A stretch of DNA of 64,000 nucleotides from Yponomeuta sedellus (GCA_934045075.1 OW203726.1:21825488-21889487), one strand, 5' to 3'. Positions 1 to 10,032 are shown, counted from the first letter of the stretch. Notes: generated from the letters alone by a model not told the origin. Program-made: numbers and translations.

Positions 1-411
1 AGACTTTGCATTTGGTGTTGAAGCACCATCCGAATTTGTTTCAAAAAATATGTCACTCATGTTATTTCTAAGACTTTGATTCAGTTCAGAGTCACTTATG
101 TTATCATCGCTGTTACTAGCATTCGATACCTCTTGGAGTGATTCCCTTGAAGAGCTAATTTCAGAAAATTTTCGTTTCTTCGTAGGTGTAGACTGTCGTG
201 CTAAATGTTCAAGCGAATCAACATCTTCATTACTTAACTGTTCTTGATACGGGGTTCTCGTTAGCTGTTTAAGTGGATCTGTTACTGGTTTGAACATAGT
301 TTCTAATGCCAACTCAGAATCCATTTTAGTATTTTTCATGTTTTGAACCTTCTTTTTAACAGCCTCAGCAGACTTAATTATTTGTTGTTTAATTGATTTT
401 TCATCACACAT
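1..411 (-). CDS. Virus/Polinton-like acidic NLS-bearing protein, C-terminus beyond window edge
   Basis: An open frame of 137 codons starts at the ATG complementary to 409-411 and runs without a stop off the left edge. The N-terminal 30 residues are lysine-rich and probably helical (MCDEKSIKQQII start). A basic patch PTKKRKFSE near residue 76 resembles a monopartite nuclear localisation signal. The rest is rich in Ser, Asn, Asp and Glu and looks disordered. It lies on the same strand as the packaging-type ATPase, 82 bp downstream of that stop, so the two form a compact two-gene array like those of Polinton/adintovirus-type elements. From memory, proteins with a similar helical start and a 'FKP(I/V)T-PL' segment sit beside such ATPases in invertebrate genomes; I cannot verify this. 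The function is unknown. It could be a capsid-associated or scaffolding protein. The frame looks intact as far as it goes. Confidence 0.6.
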   Translation of the reverse strand, partial: MCDEKSIKQQIIKSAEAVKKKVQNMKNTKMDSELALETMFKPVTDPLKQLTRTPYQEQLSNEDVDSLEHLARQSTPTKKRKFSEISSSRESLQEVSNASNSDDNISDSELNQSLRNNMSDIFFETNSDGASTPNAKS

Positions 412-493
412 TTTTTCTTATTTTACAACTACTCGCATATAAAGAAGATAAGAAAGTGGCTTCTGATTTAAAAAAAAACGGCATTTATGTATC

Positions 494-1183
494 TCACTCG
501 TCGAAAGTAATAAAGGTGTCGAATTTCATTCTGTAGCATCCGTTATTTCTTTGACAGTCTTTATTAATCACTAAATAGCTAAATGTATCTTTCCAAACTT
601 GTGAACAAAGTTCGCGAAATTGATGCCAAGGCATATCAGTGTTCACATGTTCATCATAAATATGACGTAAGTTAATATCATCCTGTTTGAATATGATGAG
701 TAGATTTGCATTGTCGCGAACCAGTTGTTTTGGGACTTTGCTATAAGTTTGGTTCAAATAAAAACAGTCTATATTTTTATGTCTACCCATGGCAAAGTAA
801 TCACGAATGTTATTTTGATTTTCACAGGCAACATCGTCGAAAATAATGACAGAATTTTGAGACGCTAAGCTTGGATTTAAGACTTCTTTGTTATCGCGAT
901 ATTTATAATAACGTATTCCTGGAACGAGATTCATTACCTTCTCTAAAAATATGTATTTTGGTTGATACAACGTTTTCGAATAAACGTACACGTTACGGAA
1001 ATGTAAACCATTAGGATGTAAAAGTAACCCAAGGACTAAGTTTGTTTTTCCGCAGTTAGACGGTCCGCAAACTATACAACGGATGGTGTTTGGTAAAAGC
1101 TTTCCGTGACGATATGTATTTTTTTCAGATCCTACATCAATATTCTCAAGATTTAGTGATGTAGGTTGTTTAACAAATTTCAT
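494..1183 (-). CDS. A32/FtsK-like P-loop DNA-packaging ATPase of a Polinton/adintovirus-like element
   Basis: A complete 229-aa frame starts at the ATG complementary to 1181-1183 and ends with TGA at 494-496. A Walker A motif GPSNCGKTN lies near residues 39-47. A Walker B-like stretch VIIFDDV (about residue 113) has two acidic residues after four hydrophobic ones. A glutamine in the segment FYLNQTYSKVPK (about residue 142) fits the sensor-type polar residue of HerA/FtsK/A32 ATPases. The length fits the roughly 200-280 aa packaging ATPases of Polintons/Mavericks, adintoviruses and nucleocytoplasmic DNA viruses, which drive genome entry into capsids using ATP. No introns or disabling mutations are seen, which suggests a young or still-functional copy. 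The neighbour at 1-411 is probably from the same element; no polymerase, integrase, protease or capsid gene is visible before the edge. Family membership rests on motifs, so the exact element type is inference. Confidence 0.7.
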   Translation of the reverse strand: MKFVKQPTSLNLENIDVGSEKNTYRHGKLLPNTIRCIVCGPSNCGKTNLVLGLLLHPNGLHFRNVYVYSKTLYQPKYIFLEKVMNLVPGIRYYKYRDNKEVLNPSLASQNSVIIFDDVACENQNNIRDYFAMGRHKNIDCFYLNQTYSKVPKQLVRDNANLLIIFKQDDINLRHIYDEHVNTDMPWHQFRELCSQVWKDTFSYLVINKDCQRNNGCYRMKFDTFITFDE

Positions 1184-1313
1184 TTTTGGAGAAATATGTT
1201 ACCAGTGATGTCCTCATTACTGAAATGCGATCATCACGATTAAACTTCAGTATTTATCTGTGTTACTAACATCATTTCATTTCCTGCCGCAAGTAAAATT
1301 CAGAATCAATCAA

Positions 1314-1433
1314 TATTATTGGGTATTCTGGAACAGATGTAATGAGTTTGAGTGAACGACAAGCCGCGCCAACCGGCGCGGTGCGTCGTGAGCTCAAACG
1401 AATGGAAGCTGGTCCAGAATGCCCAATAACATC
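1314..1433. repeat. 120-bp imperfect palindrome with inner GC-rich hairpin
   Basis: The left arm (TTATTGGG, TATTCTGGAACAG, GTTTGAG, CGAC, CCGCGCC) and right arm (GGCGCGG, GTCG, CTCAAAC, CTGGTCCAGAATG, CCCAATAA) pair over about 58 bp with roughly a quarter mismatches. The centre (CCGCGCC-AACC-GGCGCGG) is a stronger GC-rich stem. The structure sits about 130 bp upstream of the ATPase start. It could be a telomere-like terminal hairpin of a linear DNA element, a small fold-back MITE, or an unrelated palindrome. Confidence 0.65.
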
Positions 1434-1947
1434 CTACTGACTCCCGATAGGGTCACGATATGAATTGAAGAAAACAGATATTTTATGTAAAATAGAAGTG
1501 CTGTTACGAAATCGTCGGTGCGCGAGTCCAACTTATACTTGATTATCGTTATGTCTGACGGTGGAAAAAAACTCTCTTCTGAAAACTGTATACATTTTAC
1601 TGTAATAAAACCAAAGACAAGGCTGTCACTCACTCACTACGCAGAACAGCTTCATCCCCGAACATGTGACATGTCACAAAAACTTGTACCAATTTCGCTT
1701 AAATTATGAACCGCAACGGAACATGCACTTTATCTCTATATTGACAAGCTCCATTTTCTTAGTTTTTTTTGTTACCCGGATCTTGCCCAATGAACAGCTG
1801 AGTGACGTTTCGGAATGAGTGCACACTGCGACGGAAGCTAGCGCGTGGCGATGTCAAGTGATCCCGCGATCCGGCTCGCAGGACCATAAAATGTCGCTTC
1901 AACCCCCGCATAGATCTCCATGTTGTTCTCATACATGTTTTAGCCCA
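1434..1947. other. No gene or repeat recognised
   Basis: Short overlapping frames on both strands have no recognisable motifs. I see no coding, RNA or transposon signal here. Confidence 0.5.
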
Positions 1948-1951
1948 TATA

Positions 1952-2561
1952 CAGGGTGTCTCATTCAAATCGGTCAGTATGGGAAAGTCTGAAACTATAA
2001 GACATACGAAGATCTGTTCTGAAGAACCATGTCATCGATTTTAATAACAAGAAAAACTGCATTCATGCATTTTAAAAAACATCTGTACTCCGTTCGGGAA
2101 TCAAACCCAGTTGTTTAGAAAAAAAAAAACTTCTATTAATCAAACACTAACAATCAATTGAAAAGCCCACTTAAAATAAGTGTGTAGATACTTATTTAAA
2201 GATTAAGATCGTTACCTAAACGTGTTGAATATTGTATTGAAAAAGGCGGCGGTCACTTCGAGCACCTACTAAAATAAATTAAAGTATGTGAAAACAATAC
2301 ATTTTATTCATTTTAGACATGTTTCATACAGACATTTACTGCTTAAGACCTACACAATCGATATCTAAATAGAAATAGTGTAGGTTTTTTTTTTCAAAAC
2401 AACCGGTTTCGATTCCTGAACGGAGTACAGATGTTTTTTAAATTGTATGAATGCAGTTTTTCTTGTTATTAAAATCGATGACATGGTTCCTCAGAACAGA
2501 TCTTCGTATGTCTTATAGTTTCAGACTTTCCCATAATGACCGATTTGAATGAGACACCCTG
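1952..2561. mobile_element. MITE with ~180-bp terminal inverted repeats (CAGGGTGTC ends)
   Basis: The segment 1952-2130 is repeated in inverted orientation at about 2390-2561. Both ends read CAGGGTGTCTCATTCAAAT and are flanked by TA dinucleotides, as expected for Tc1/mariner-type insertions. The roughly 260-bp centre has no coding capacity. The ends resemble those of the element at 44725-45138 (CAGGGCGTC), suggesting a shared transposase superfamily. Confidence 0.8.
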
Positions 2562-2574
2562 TATATCCACTGCC

Positions 2575-2700
2575 GGGCTCGGGCCTTCTCACACAGAGAG
2601 AGAGAGAGAGAGAGAGAGTATGTGCTTAATTACCACGCGTGCCCACCGCCGAGCAATATGAAGCGCTAAGGTATGAGAACAGCTCAAGACACTACGTTCA
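2575..2700 (-). repeat. SINE 3' fragment with (GA)n expansion
   Basis: The reverse complement of 'cttaattaccacgcgtgccc' and the flanking CTCTCTGAGAGA-type motif match the 3' half of the tRNA-like SINE seen complete at 32279-32555. The AGAGAG run at about 2593-2618 has expanded into a dinucleotide microsatellite inside this segment. Confidence 0.55.
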
Positions 2701-2894
2701 CCAAATCCTGAACTATTCCATTCGCCAACTGTCAAATTATATAGTAATTGCTATCGCAAACGTCAAAATTTAAAATCAAATTCAATTCAAATATTCGGAC
2801 GCACAATTAAGCCTCGGAAAAGTTTAGCGACTTCAGCGTTACCTTGTTATTGATGACATGGTGTGGAATCAATAACATGAATGAATCATGGAAT

Positions 2895-3145
2895 CTTATC
2901 ATATAGGTAGCAACTGTTGTATTAGATTTAATCTAATACATCAGTTGTTACCTATGTGATAAGACGACCATAACTCAGACCATCTTTTCTCAAATCGTCT
3001 TAAATTTTAAAAAGATTTGAGAAAAGATGGTCAGAGTGGAATTAGTTTACTCGCTGCTTTTTTCTCTTCTGCAACTAAGGGGCAGTTTAATTTTTCATTG
3101 TACATTGACATTCAGCAAACAGAATGTAAATTATTATCATTAAAA
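2895..3145. repeat. Two adjacent hairpins plus a conserved right flank
   Basis: Hairpin one (2895-2963) pairs CTTATCATATAGGTA with its complement through a centre of TTAGATTTAATCTAA. Hairpin two (2978-3032) has perfect 19-bp arms (gaccatcttttctcaaatc) around a 17-nt loop. The flank up to 3145 (TGTACATTGACATTCAG, CAGAATGTAAATT) recurs inverted at 58070-58225 together with the 'ctcaaatc' arm, so this is an interspersed, probably non-autonomous DNA element. Confidence 0.65.
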
Positions 3146-3950
3146 TATTTTTTTTTTATTTGATTGTATTTCACTTGCAAAAATTTGGATTGGGCACTTA
3201 AGAACGGTTAGAATATGAATGTAGAAATTGATCAGTTATTAATTGTATACGTTTAGGCTATTCATTCCTATGAATTACACGGTGATCCAGTTGTATGGGT
3301 TACTACAAGTCAATAATTTTCGACCCATTTTATGGATTCTAAGTATAGCAGAGAAAGTTTCCTGACAAACTCCAAATAATATTACGCATTTTTGGGCATT
3401 TTTACGCATGTCGAAAATTTGTCAGCTCAGCAGCAAAAGCCTCGAGCTGCAACAATTAACCGTTAAAAAAAGCCGTTTTCGCCTTCTAATTATCCACCAG
3501 CTGTTACTTTGTGTTCGTTTTTCGAATTCCTTTAGCGGTACTTTCTATCCCACGCTCTTTGATAGTGGTAACCACAGTAGAAAACGCTATAGAGTGAAGT
3601 ATAAAATGGGACTTCATCAAACATTAATGTTAAATTAACTATATTACTTGATAAATAATTGGGTGCGTATAAATAAGTAGCGCCGCCAATGGAAAAAGCC
3701 ACATCTTTTTTTAAATATTTTTTGTAAAACGTTCAGACCAATCTGTCATTCAGGACCCATGCTTGTGAACCTAAGGTAAAAAAAAATAAAAAATCAAAAA
3801 ATTAAACACTCGACTGAATAAAAATAGTTAATAGAAATAGTTTTAAACTTAACGTCATAGACACAATTAGAGAGAGAAATAATAATTACTTAAAACGAAT
3901 CCAACGATACATCTCAAGCTCATCAAGCCATTTGGGCTACAGAGAGTAAC
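3146..3950. other. AT-rich stretch without recognised features
   Basis: Only short frames without motifs are present, and no repeat family used elsewhere in this annotation is recognisable. Confidence 0.5.
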
Positions 3951-3954
3951 AAAG

Positions 3955-4160
3955 AAACATAACCTTACGCCTTTATCCCAGAAGGGGAGGCAGAGACCAG
4001 GCACTGTCTCTTGCCACGATCCTGACAGATCACCTTCAGTTCATCAAAGTTCATAAGTCGTTGCATGCACGCACGCCGGTTCCGGGTACTTTTTTATCTT
4101 CCCCTTTGCTCATACATCGCCTATTTGGTCGATGTATGTCCTCCTGGGACATACATCGTC
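3955..4160 (-). pseudogene. Non-LTR retrotransposon 3' end (C-terminal RT-tail remnant)
   Basis: On the minus strand this matches the end of the LINE frame at 30489-30866, including the region encoding NRRACMQRLMN...KVICQDR and the ending YPSG(I/K)QA. Frame breaks and substitutions make it a dead fragment. It is 5' truncated, as expected after incomplete target-primed reverse transcription. Confidence 0.7.
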
Positions 4161-4689
4161 AACAAATTCATTCACACAGAAAATGCATACCAACATACAT
4201 ACACTCGAAGAACAATACTCTCCTTCTGGTGCACTCTCGGGTTAAAACACAGGAGACAGTATTAACGCCAAAAATTAGTCGAGACTAGATGTAGAAGAGA
4301 ACAAGAACAATAATGTTTCAGTACCACAAAAAGATCAAACTGTCGTGGGCCGTAAACCAGTGAGCCATTAAAATTTCACAGTGTATAAAATACAATAGTG
4401 GGACCTCATTGTACGAGCTCAACCGCTGCTAACTATATGGCATTGTGTGTTTTGTCCGCATGTTTGTATTTGTGTAGCGGGGACCTCTTTCAAACACAAT
4501 CCGAGACTGATATTGGTTTGTTGGCTGTGCTCTATTTCTGTTTGTGTGTTTTACGCTTTAGCTGAGAAAAGATTTTAAAAAGCTGGTGATTTCAAAGCAA
4601 ACTTTGAAATAAACCTACCGTCGCACGCTGTTGAATACCTATGTCAGTCCGCATTCGTCTACTGCAGCCTTTTCTACCGTAACATGTTT
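4161..4689. other. No feature recognised
   Basis: Mixed sequence with short frames only. A short purine/pyrimidine stretch near 4480-4560 is not diagnostic. Confidence 0.45.
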
Positions 4690-4757
4690 ACTTTGATTTA
4701 AGATATTATGGCTGTAATTCTTTGTTCTGATTGTGCAATAAGGTGTTCTCTATTTAT
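4690..4757 (+). repeat. LINE 3' end (GTGCAATAAGG...CTATC tail)
   Basis: It matches the 3' end family at 34960-35105 (TTTAAGA-TATTATGG, TGTGCAATAA, GTGTTCTCTAT, TATC tail). Only the last roughly 70 bp is present. Confidence 0.55.
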
Positions 4758-4990
4758 CTATCGAATCATATTCAGCCAGATCCACAGATCCAGTTTGAAA
4801 TAGTCATAGAGACACGAATGTAACTGGAAGAGTACTCCACGAATGGCTCTTCGAGCAGATAGTATCCAAAACTCCTGTTGTAGAATAGCCAATAACGCGC
4901 CACACCCGGCGTGGGCATTAAGAATGTGTCGATCCGATACCAAGAGCTTTAGCAATGGTCCATCCTTCGGTAACAGTTGGGGTTGTGTTA
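4758..4990 (-). pseudogene. BEL/Pao-type integrase fragment
   Basis: The minus-strand frame reads LLPKDGPLLKLLVSDRHIL, then NAHAG...LLAILQQEFWI...ARRAIRGV. This is the spacing of the HHCC zinc-binding N-terminal region of BEL/Pao LTR-retrotransposon integrase (family pattern: H-x3-HAG-x-x-x-LL...FWI-x-x-R...C-x-x-C). The second half of the zinc site is degraded (HSC then non-family residues), and the frame ends at a stop at 4758. No LTRs or other pol domains are visible nearby, so this is a dead internal fragment. Confidence 0.6.
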
Positions 4991-6185
4991 GCTAATAACT
5001 CTTGACCGCTAATAGGGACCGCAAAAGACTCACTTGTGTTTAAGTAACGTCAAGTCCTGAAGTCACTTCTGTTTAAACTATATTTCCGTTTTGTATTTAA
5101 ACACGTTTAAAACATTGCGTACATCCATAACCGAAAAAACAGTTAAATAAAAAAAATCTGATAGGAGTATAGTTTCTTTACGATCTCCAGTTTTATCAAT
5201 TGCAGAGTTCGAAATAATGTTAGTTAGAAAGTTTTGTATGCGGTCTTAGCATCGCACAAAAATATTTTAGCACAACACAAATTTGTGGTTTTAGCCACAC
5301 AAGGTGGTACGATACTCCTAACACCAAACTTATTACCAGTGATTACCATAGACAAATAGAGCCGTCTACACACTATCAAATAAAAACCCGGCGACACGTG
5401 ACCGAACGTCACCGTCGATCACACGTGAAGTGTCAACCGGGCCCGGGGCACTTTTGCGCATGACTGCACGCTTGTTTGGGGCTGGGGTGCTCGGGGTAAT
5501 GGAAATAACTAAATAAAAATATAAATAGATTCCGGTTTATGGCGGAGAGGTTTGGTTTTATAGAAATTGAATTTTGTCGTTGTCAAAGGGAGTAGAGTCA
5601 GTTTGAGTGCGTGCCAAAACACTTCGAGACTCAATATCAACAAAGACATGAACGTCGTTTTTCTTTTAGCGGATAAACATTATACAGTTCAGTAACGTCA
5701 CCATAGGAGATAAGTCACATTTTAAGTTTTCGCAAATTTATTCACAAAAATATAATGGTGATATAATGATGTATGTATGTAAATGTTATGTTCTAATGAT
5801 TTTAGGACATAGGACGTAAACCTCATTTTGCAGCTGCTCCGACCGATTTTAAAAATTCGAAACTATATCACCTCTTTAAACTAATTTAGTTATTTATTTT
5901 TCTAGTAAGAAAACTAATATAGTTTCTATTTTATTTTTATTAAGCTTCGGTTTCTATAATGATATCATTCAAATAATTGTTACTCGACGAATAAAAGTTG
6001 CTATAATTACTATGATTTCCCAAATGAGGCACAAAAAATCACACCTGGCAATCTGCACTTGACCAAATTAGTGGGAACATAAAAATAACAGTACTTTATG
6101 AATTGGTAACTAAGCGATGTCTAAAACTTTACGATTCCTATTATGATTCTTTATTTGAGAATCCAACACAAAAATATCTGCAATA
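4991..6185. other. No gene recognised
   Basis: A GC-richer patch at 5395-5495 is followed by AT-rich sequence. I recognise no coding motif, tRNA or repeat family. Confidence 0.45.
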
Positions 6186-6236
6186 AATTTGTCCTTAGCA
6201 CGGGTTAGTGCATTAAAAATAAAAAAAAAATAGTAT
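6186..6236 (+). repeat. Terminal module of the tRNA-Ile-like SINE
   Basis: The string TTGTCCTTAGCACGGGTTAG followed by an A-rich run and TAGTA is the terminal module of the element complete at 47536-47850, present here without the tRNA-like core. Confidence 0.65.
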
Positions 6237-6284
6237 AAAATATCTGCAGTCAATTATCGCGAGAATAATGTCAAAAATGTATTT

Positions 6285-6436
6285 TGTAGACTTTTAGTCC
6301 GGATTTACTTACGGGTGTTGTTATATCGGAAAAGTCCGACCAGGTGTTGTTATTTCCGATATAACAACACCCGTAAGTAAATCCGGACTAAAAGTCTACA
6401 ATGTGTTGTGCTTACGAAAGTTTTAGTTCAAAAAAA
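6285..6436 (+). mobile_element. Hairpin element with 45-bp perfect arms and a shared right flank
   Basis: The segment 6285-6329 (TGTAGACTTTTAGTCCGGAT...) is complemented at 6356-6400 with no mismatch that I can find. The 36-bp right flank (ATGTGTTGTGCTTACGAAAG...TTC, then an A run) is shared with the copy at 16195-16412, so the mobile unit extends beyond the palindrome and ends in poly(A). It has no coding capacity. Confidence 0.7.
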
Positions 6437-6807
6437 TGTATTTCACTTACAAATATATCTAGATATATAGTGCAGTAGGAATTGTTTCCTACTGCAAATA
6501 GGTATACGATTGTAAATATACGACTCAGTTTAATTGAATCGAGAAATGGACGAAAGACGAAGAGGGGGACTGGGAGAAATTGTGTGTGTGAATAGTTTGC
6601 GGAGATTTCTGGATTTGATATTACACGTCAAATGTTTGTAGCCTCGTAAAGAAATCTTTCGTTTTTGGTTTTTATTTTGACAGGTATTGGTCAACCTGGC
6701 AGTACGAGGACGCGAGTCGCGCCTTTTTCGTCAAAAGTCGCGACCTTCCAGTGCACCTAATTGTCAAATTCTGACATGTCTGCATCTATGCTGCATCGGA
6801 TTTATTT

Positions 6808-7015
6808 ATTAAGGACCAAAATAGGAAAGCTTATGTTTGGATTATTAGGCATTTTTCTCCAAAATATTCTAGGTCTTGAAATGGGCACCTGTTTAACTTG
6901 TAACTGACAGATTACAAATCAGAGTCCCCTAATTTGAATTAAACCATTTTGACCGTGACTTTTGAGAAAAGAATAACAGCTGTTAAATCAGATAAACAGA
7001 TTATTAATGCGCTTA
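6808..7015. repeat. ~200-bp interspersed repeat, copy 1 (pair with 8990-9195)
   Basis: Shared landmarks are AATAGGAAAG, TCTTGAAATGGGCACCTGTT, GTAACTGACAG and CAGATTATTA. A degraded inverted fragment lies near 41390-41470. A separate 40-bp duplication (AATTGTCAAATTCTGACAT...GCTGCATCG) occurs at 6758 and 7060. The class is unknown. Confidence 0.6.
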
Positions 7016-7164
7016 TAAATGAAACGTGCATGAAACACAAAAAGGAAAAAAAGTAGTACATTAATTGTCAAATTCTGACATTTCTGCATCTATGCTGCAT
7101 CGCACACCGTGCCAAGCAAAATATGGATCTGCTATTACTCCCCTAATTTAGCTACGACGTTGTA

Positions 7165-7515
7165 CGAAGCGCTCGTGGCCTAGGCGAACCGAGTGATTGG
7201 AATCAATCACTTGGTTAAGCAACAACAGGCGCGGTCAGGTGCGGGATGGGTGACCGTCCCGTGACTACCACTAGTGGCATTTTGCCGAGCGCTTCCGTGC
7301 TTTGCAAGGCACGTTAAGCCGTTGGTGCCGGCTGTCATATAATGGCAGTCGGAGGCCTTATGGGCGGCTTGATAACTTCTGACAGTAAGGTTCGCCACTG
7401 TCTTACAATCCTCCACCAACCCGGACTTGGCCTTCATGGTGGAATATGGGCTAATCTTCCTGCGATGCAGGAAGAGCCAATGCCTCAGCAGTGGGGACAT
7501 ACAAGGGTTGATAAT
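7165..7515 (+). mobile_element. 5S rRNA-derived SINE, near full length
   Basis: The head, about 7195-7290, contains GTTAAGCAACAACAGGCGCG, GGTCAGGTGC and GGATGGGTGACCG. These align in order with the A box, intermediate element and C box of the insect 5S rRNA internal promoter (known 5S core: GTTAAGCAAC-TCGGGCG-GGTCAGTACTTGGATGGGTGACCG). The body runs through 'ggcggcttgataacttctgacagtaag' sequence to a 3' end in ACAAGGGTTGATA. The 'peptide' visible in the opposite strand of many copies is incidental. Confidence 0.75.
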
Positions 7516-8989
7516 GAAAAATGATGAAATGTTGTACGTTGGAATAAAATGTAGTTACCTTGAAATTTCTTTTGATCAAATTTACCTAATAAACTCAATT
7601 GTGATGTGACCCTTGAAATGTAAAAAAATAGATAAATAAATAGATAGATAGATAAATATCGGGTTTATACTTCTGTCTTTAAGGTCATTATAATTATCGT
7701 AAGCTCTGCTCTAACCACACCAACCACAGTAGGTAACCTGTTCAAAAGAAATTTTAGCTTGTATCAAACTAATAAATGGTAGGTATTGTAGGTGACAAAA
7801 GCAATTGATTTTCTTTTATTGTTACCAACATTTCAGTCTCAGTCAATTGAGTAAGCACCAGCAAGTTCACGAAAAGCAATTTCGAATTAGAATACATAGG
7901 AGCACACATAATGGAATGTCCCAACAATTTCACGAGTTAGGGCTCGAAATAAAGAGAATTTCACGTTCATATACGTGTAACCCATCCTTCCTTGTAGAAG
8001 TTTTGTAATTTAATACGACCTTACGCGATGTAATTCTATTAGCAAGTTATAATAACTTTATGAACTCCTTTTGTAATTCATGAGCGGGAAATATTCCGCA
8101 AAATAACGAGATATACTTACTCCAATTTCTTGGGCGGGAGCTGTAAAAATGCCTGACTAAGGAGAAGGAGAAAAGTTTTGTAAGGAGGCTCGGAGATGCA
8201 TGTAATGAAGAGCATTTTATCTACATTAGAAGAAGTCCCCAACAACGCCTCTTCGTCGAGTTACGTTCTCAAAATGCGCCACGGCGCTGCTTCTATAGTT
8301 TGATTCTTCTAATGACCCATCGTAGCCTAACTTCCTTAGCTCGCTGCCAGTGATAACGTAGGTTTTATCGACAAGCTTGTGACCTCGAAATTGCTACAAA
8401 TCTACTGCTGAAGCGATGCAAAATCGTTGCTACCTTGGCAAACGCATTCGGCCAGCCCAGCGCTTTCCTATCGAAATGCTATTAATCCATATGGCTTCGG
8501 CATTACCACAAAAGCTAACAAGGATCTTTTTTACATTATTATTCAGCTGAACAAAATAGCTACAATTATGTAAGTCTCACTAGAGGCATATGCCTTTTCT
8601 TAGAGAGAGAGTATTTTAAGAGTATAGTGCAAATATCGTATCGGAGCCTATAAAACATGCCATTATGTACTTTTTCTCTAAACAAGGATGTGCAGACTTG
8701 ATTACCATGCATACTCACGGAGACTAGGCAATTTCAATTAAAAATCCCTCTCAATCTGGTACAATTAACTCTTTTTAATGACCTGCTTCTTTTTTTTGTA
8801 CTGTGTCCTTTTTCTTTTTACAGTAACAATCGGTTAATGTACTCCCTGAAGATAAAATGAGCTTGCCAGAAATGTGGCACTTTGTGCGAAAGGTATTCCT
8901 GCGTGCTACTAATAAAAAGTATTGAATGAAGTTGTTGAATGAAAAAGATGTCTCAAATTAAAGCCAGTTTACTGCAAGAGTTCTACTTT
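7516..8989. other. No gene recognised
   Basis: A small GATA-type repeat lies near 7636-7660, with AT-rich sequence and short frames beyond it. The segment 8160-8520 is less AT-rich, but I cannot match it to a protein family in any frame. Confidence 0.4.
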
Positions 8990-9189
8990 TAATTACGGAC
9001 CGAAATAGGAAAGTTTGAGTTTGGATTTTTTGGCCATTATTCTCCGAAATAATCTAGATCTTGAAATGGGCACCTGTTTAAGTGGTAACTGACAGGATAC
9101 AACTCAGACCCAGCGCTAATTTAAATAAAACATTTACATTGTGACTTTTAAGAAAGAAACAACACCTGTTTATCTACAAAACAGATTAT

Positions 9190-9190
<1 letters not shown>
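8990..9190. repeat. ~200-bp interspersed repeat, copy 2
   Basis: It is the counterpart of 6808-7015, with the same order of landmarks (CTTGAAATGGGCACCTGTTT, GTAACTGACAG, ACAGATTATTA) and moderate divergence. It ends directly against the (GA)n tract. Confidence 0.6.
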
Positions 9191-9228
<38 letters not shown>

Positions 9229-9420
9229 TTATTTGAAGTCACAAAGATACAATACACATAACACAATGTAACACGATATTAAAATAATACAGACAAATAA
9301 GAAAAGAAAGCACAAAGAAAAATATTATAAAACAAAGAATAAGATATAAAACAAACATTTACAATTTAGAAGAGCATTGTAACTCCGCAGCCACAAACAG
9401 GTAGCTGACTCAGCATTTGC
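9191..9420 (-). repeat. (GA)n tract at a LINE-like 3' end
   Basis: A GA run at 9191-9225 is followed by ACATTTATTTGAAG. On the minus strand this reads AATAAATGTCTCTCTC, i.e. a polyadenylation signal running into a simple tail, the same layout as the LINE 3' ends elsewhere in this window. Sequence up to about 9420 may be the body of that element, but no protein remnant is recognised. Confidence 0.45.
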
Positions 9421-10032
9421 ATTAAAGCATGAGAAACATGGGACAATCAGATATTTTTAAAGGCTCAGAAAAAATATTACGTCTATCTGTGTGTATCGTA
9501 CTACTCCTAAAGATAAACTATTCACTAGAGGTATTTCTCTGCTTACAAGATTTTAGAGCCAACAACACCGTTATATCAGTCCGATCATTAACATCCAACT
9601 TGATACCAATCACAAACTACCTACTCACAAGTGTACAGACAAACAAATAAACACTCTTCTGAAACCGGATTTATATTGTACCGTCAGCAGCGAACCGGTC
9701 TGGAGATTTATATATAACTTCCGTTCGAATGCGATAGTTAGCCAGACGTTGTACTTTTTATTTTTCATTTTAGACGAGAGCTCAGAGAAAAATTGTTAGT
9801 ATTGAAAAATTCTTGGGTTTTAAATTGGTTAAATACGTCTGCCTGTTTGAGTTTATTTTATTCACTATTCATTGAACTTTGAATTTCGACGAAGGTAAAT
9901 AATAAGTCGGAATCGTGATAGTGGTTAACCCTAGCCTTTGCGTAAGCTACCGAGATTTTATGCGTGAGTTAATGTTTGTGTTGAAGATTCCTTGGAATAA
10001 TTTTATAATTTGTATATTTTTCGTTTATCATT
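9421..10032. other. No feature recognised
   Basis: AT-rich with short open frames only. Confidence 0.45.

Noticed and set aside
7195..7290. Possible 5S rRNA gene
   Set aside because: Only the internal promoter region resembles 5S; the 5' and 3' stem halves are missing and the body is a dispersed SINE.
8160..8520. Possible retroelement coding segment
   Set aside because: Composition is less AT-rich, but stop codons interrupt all frames and I recognise no domain.
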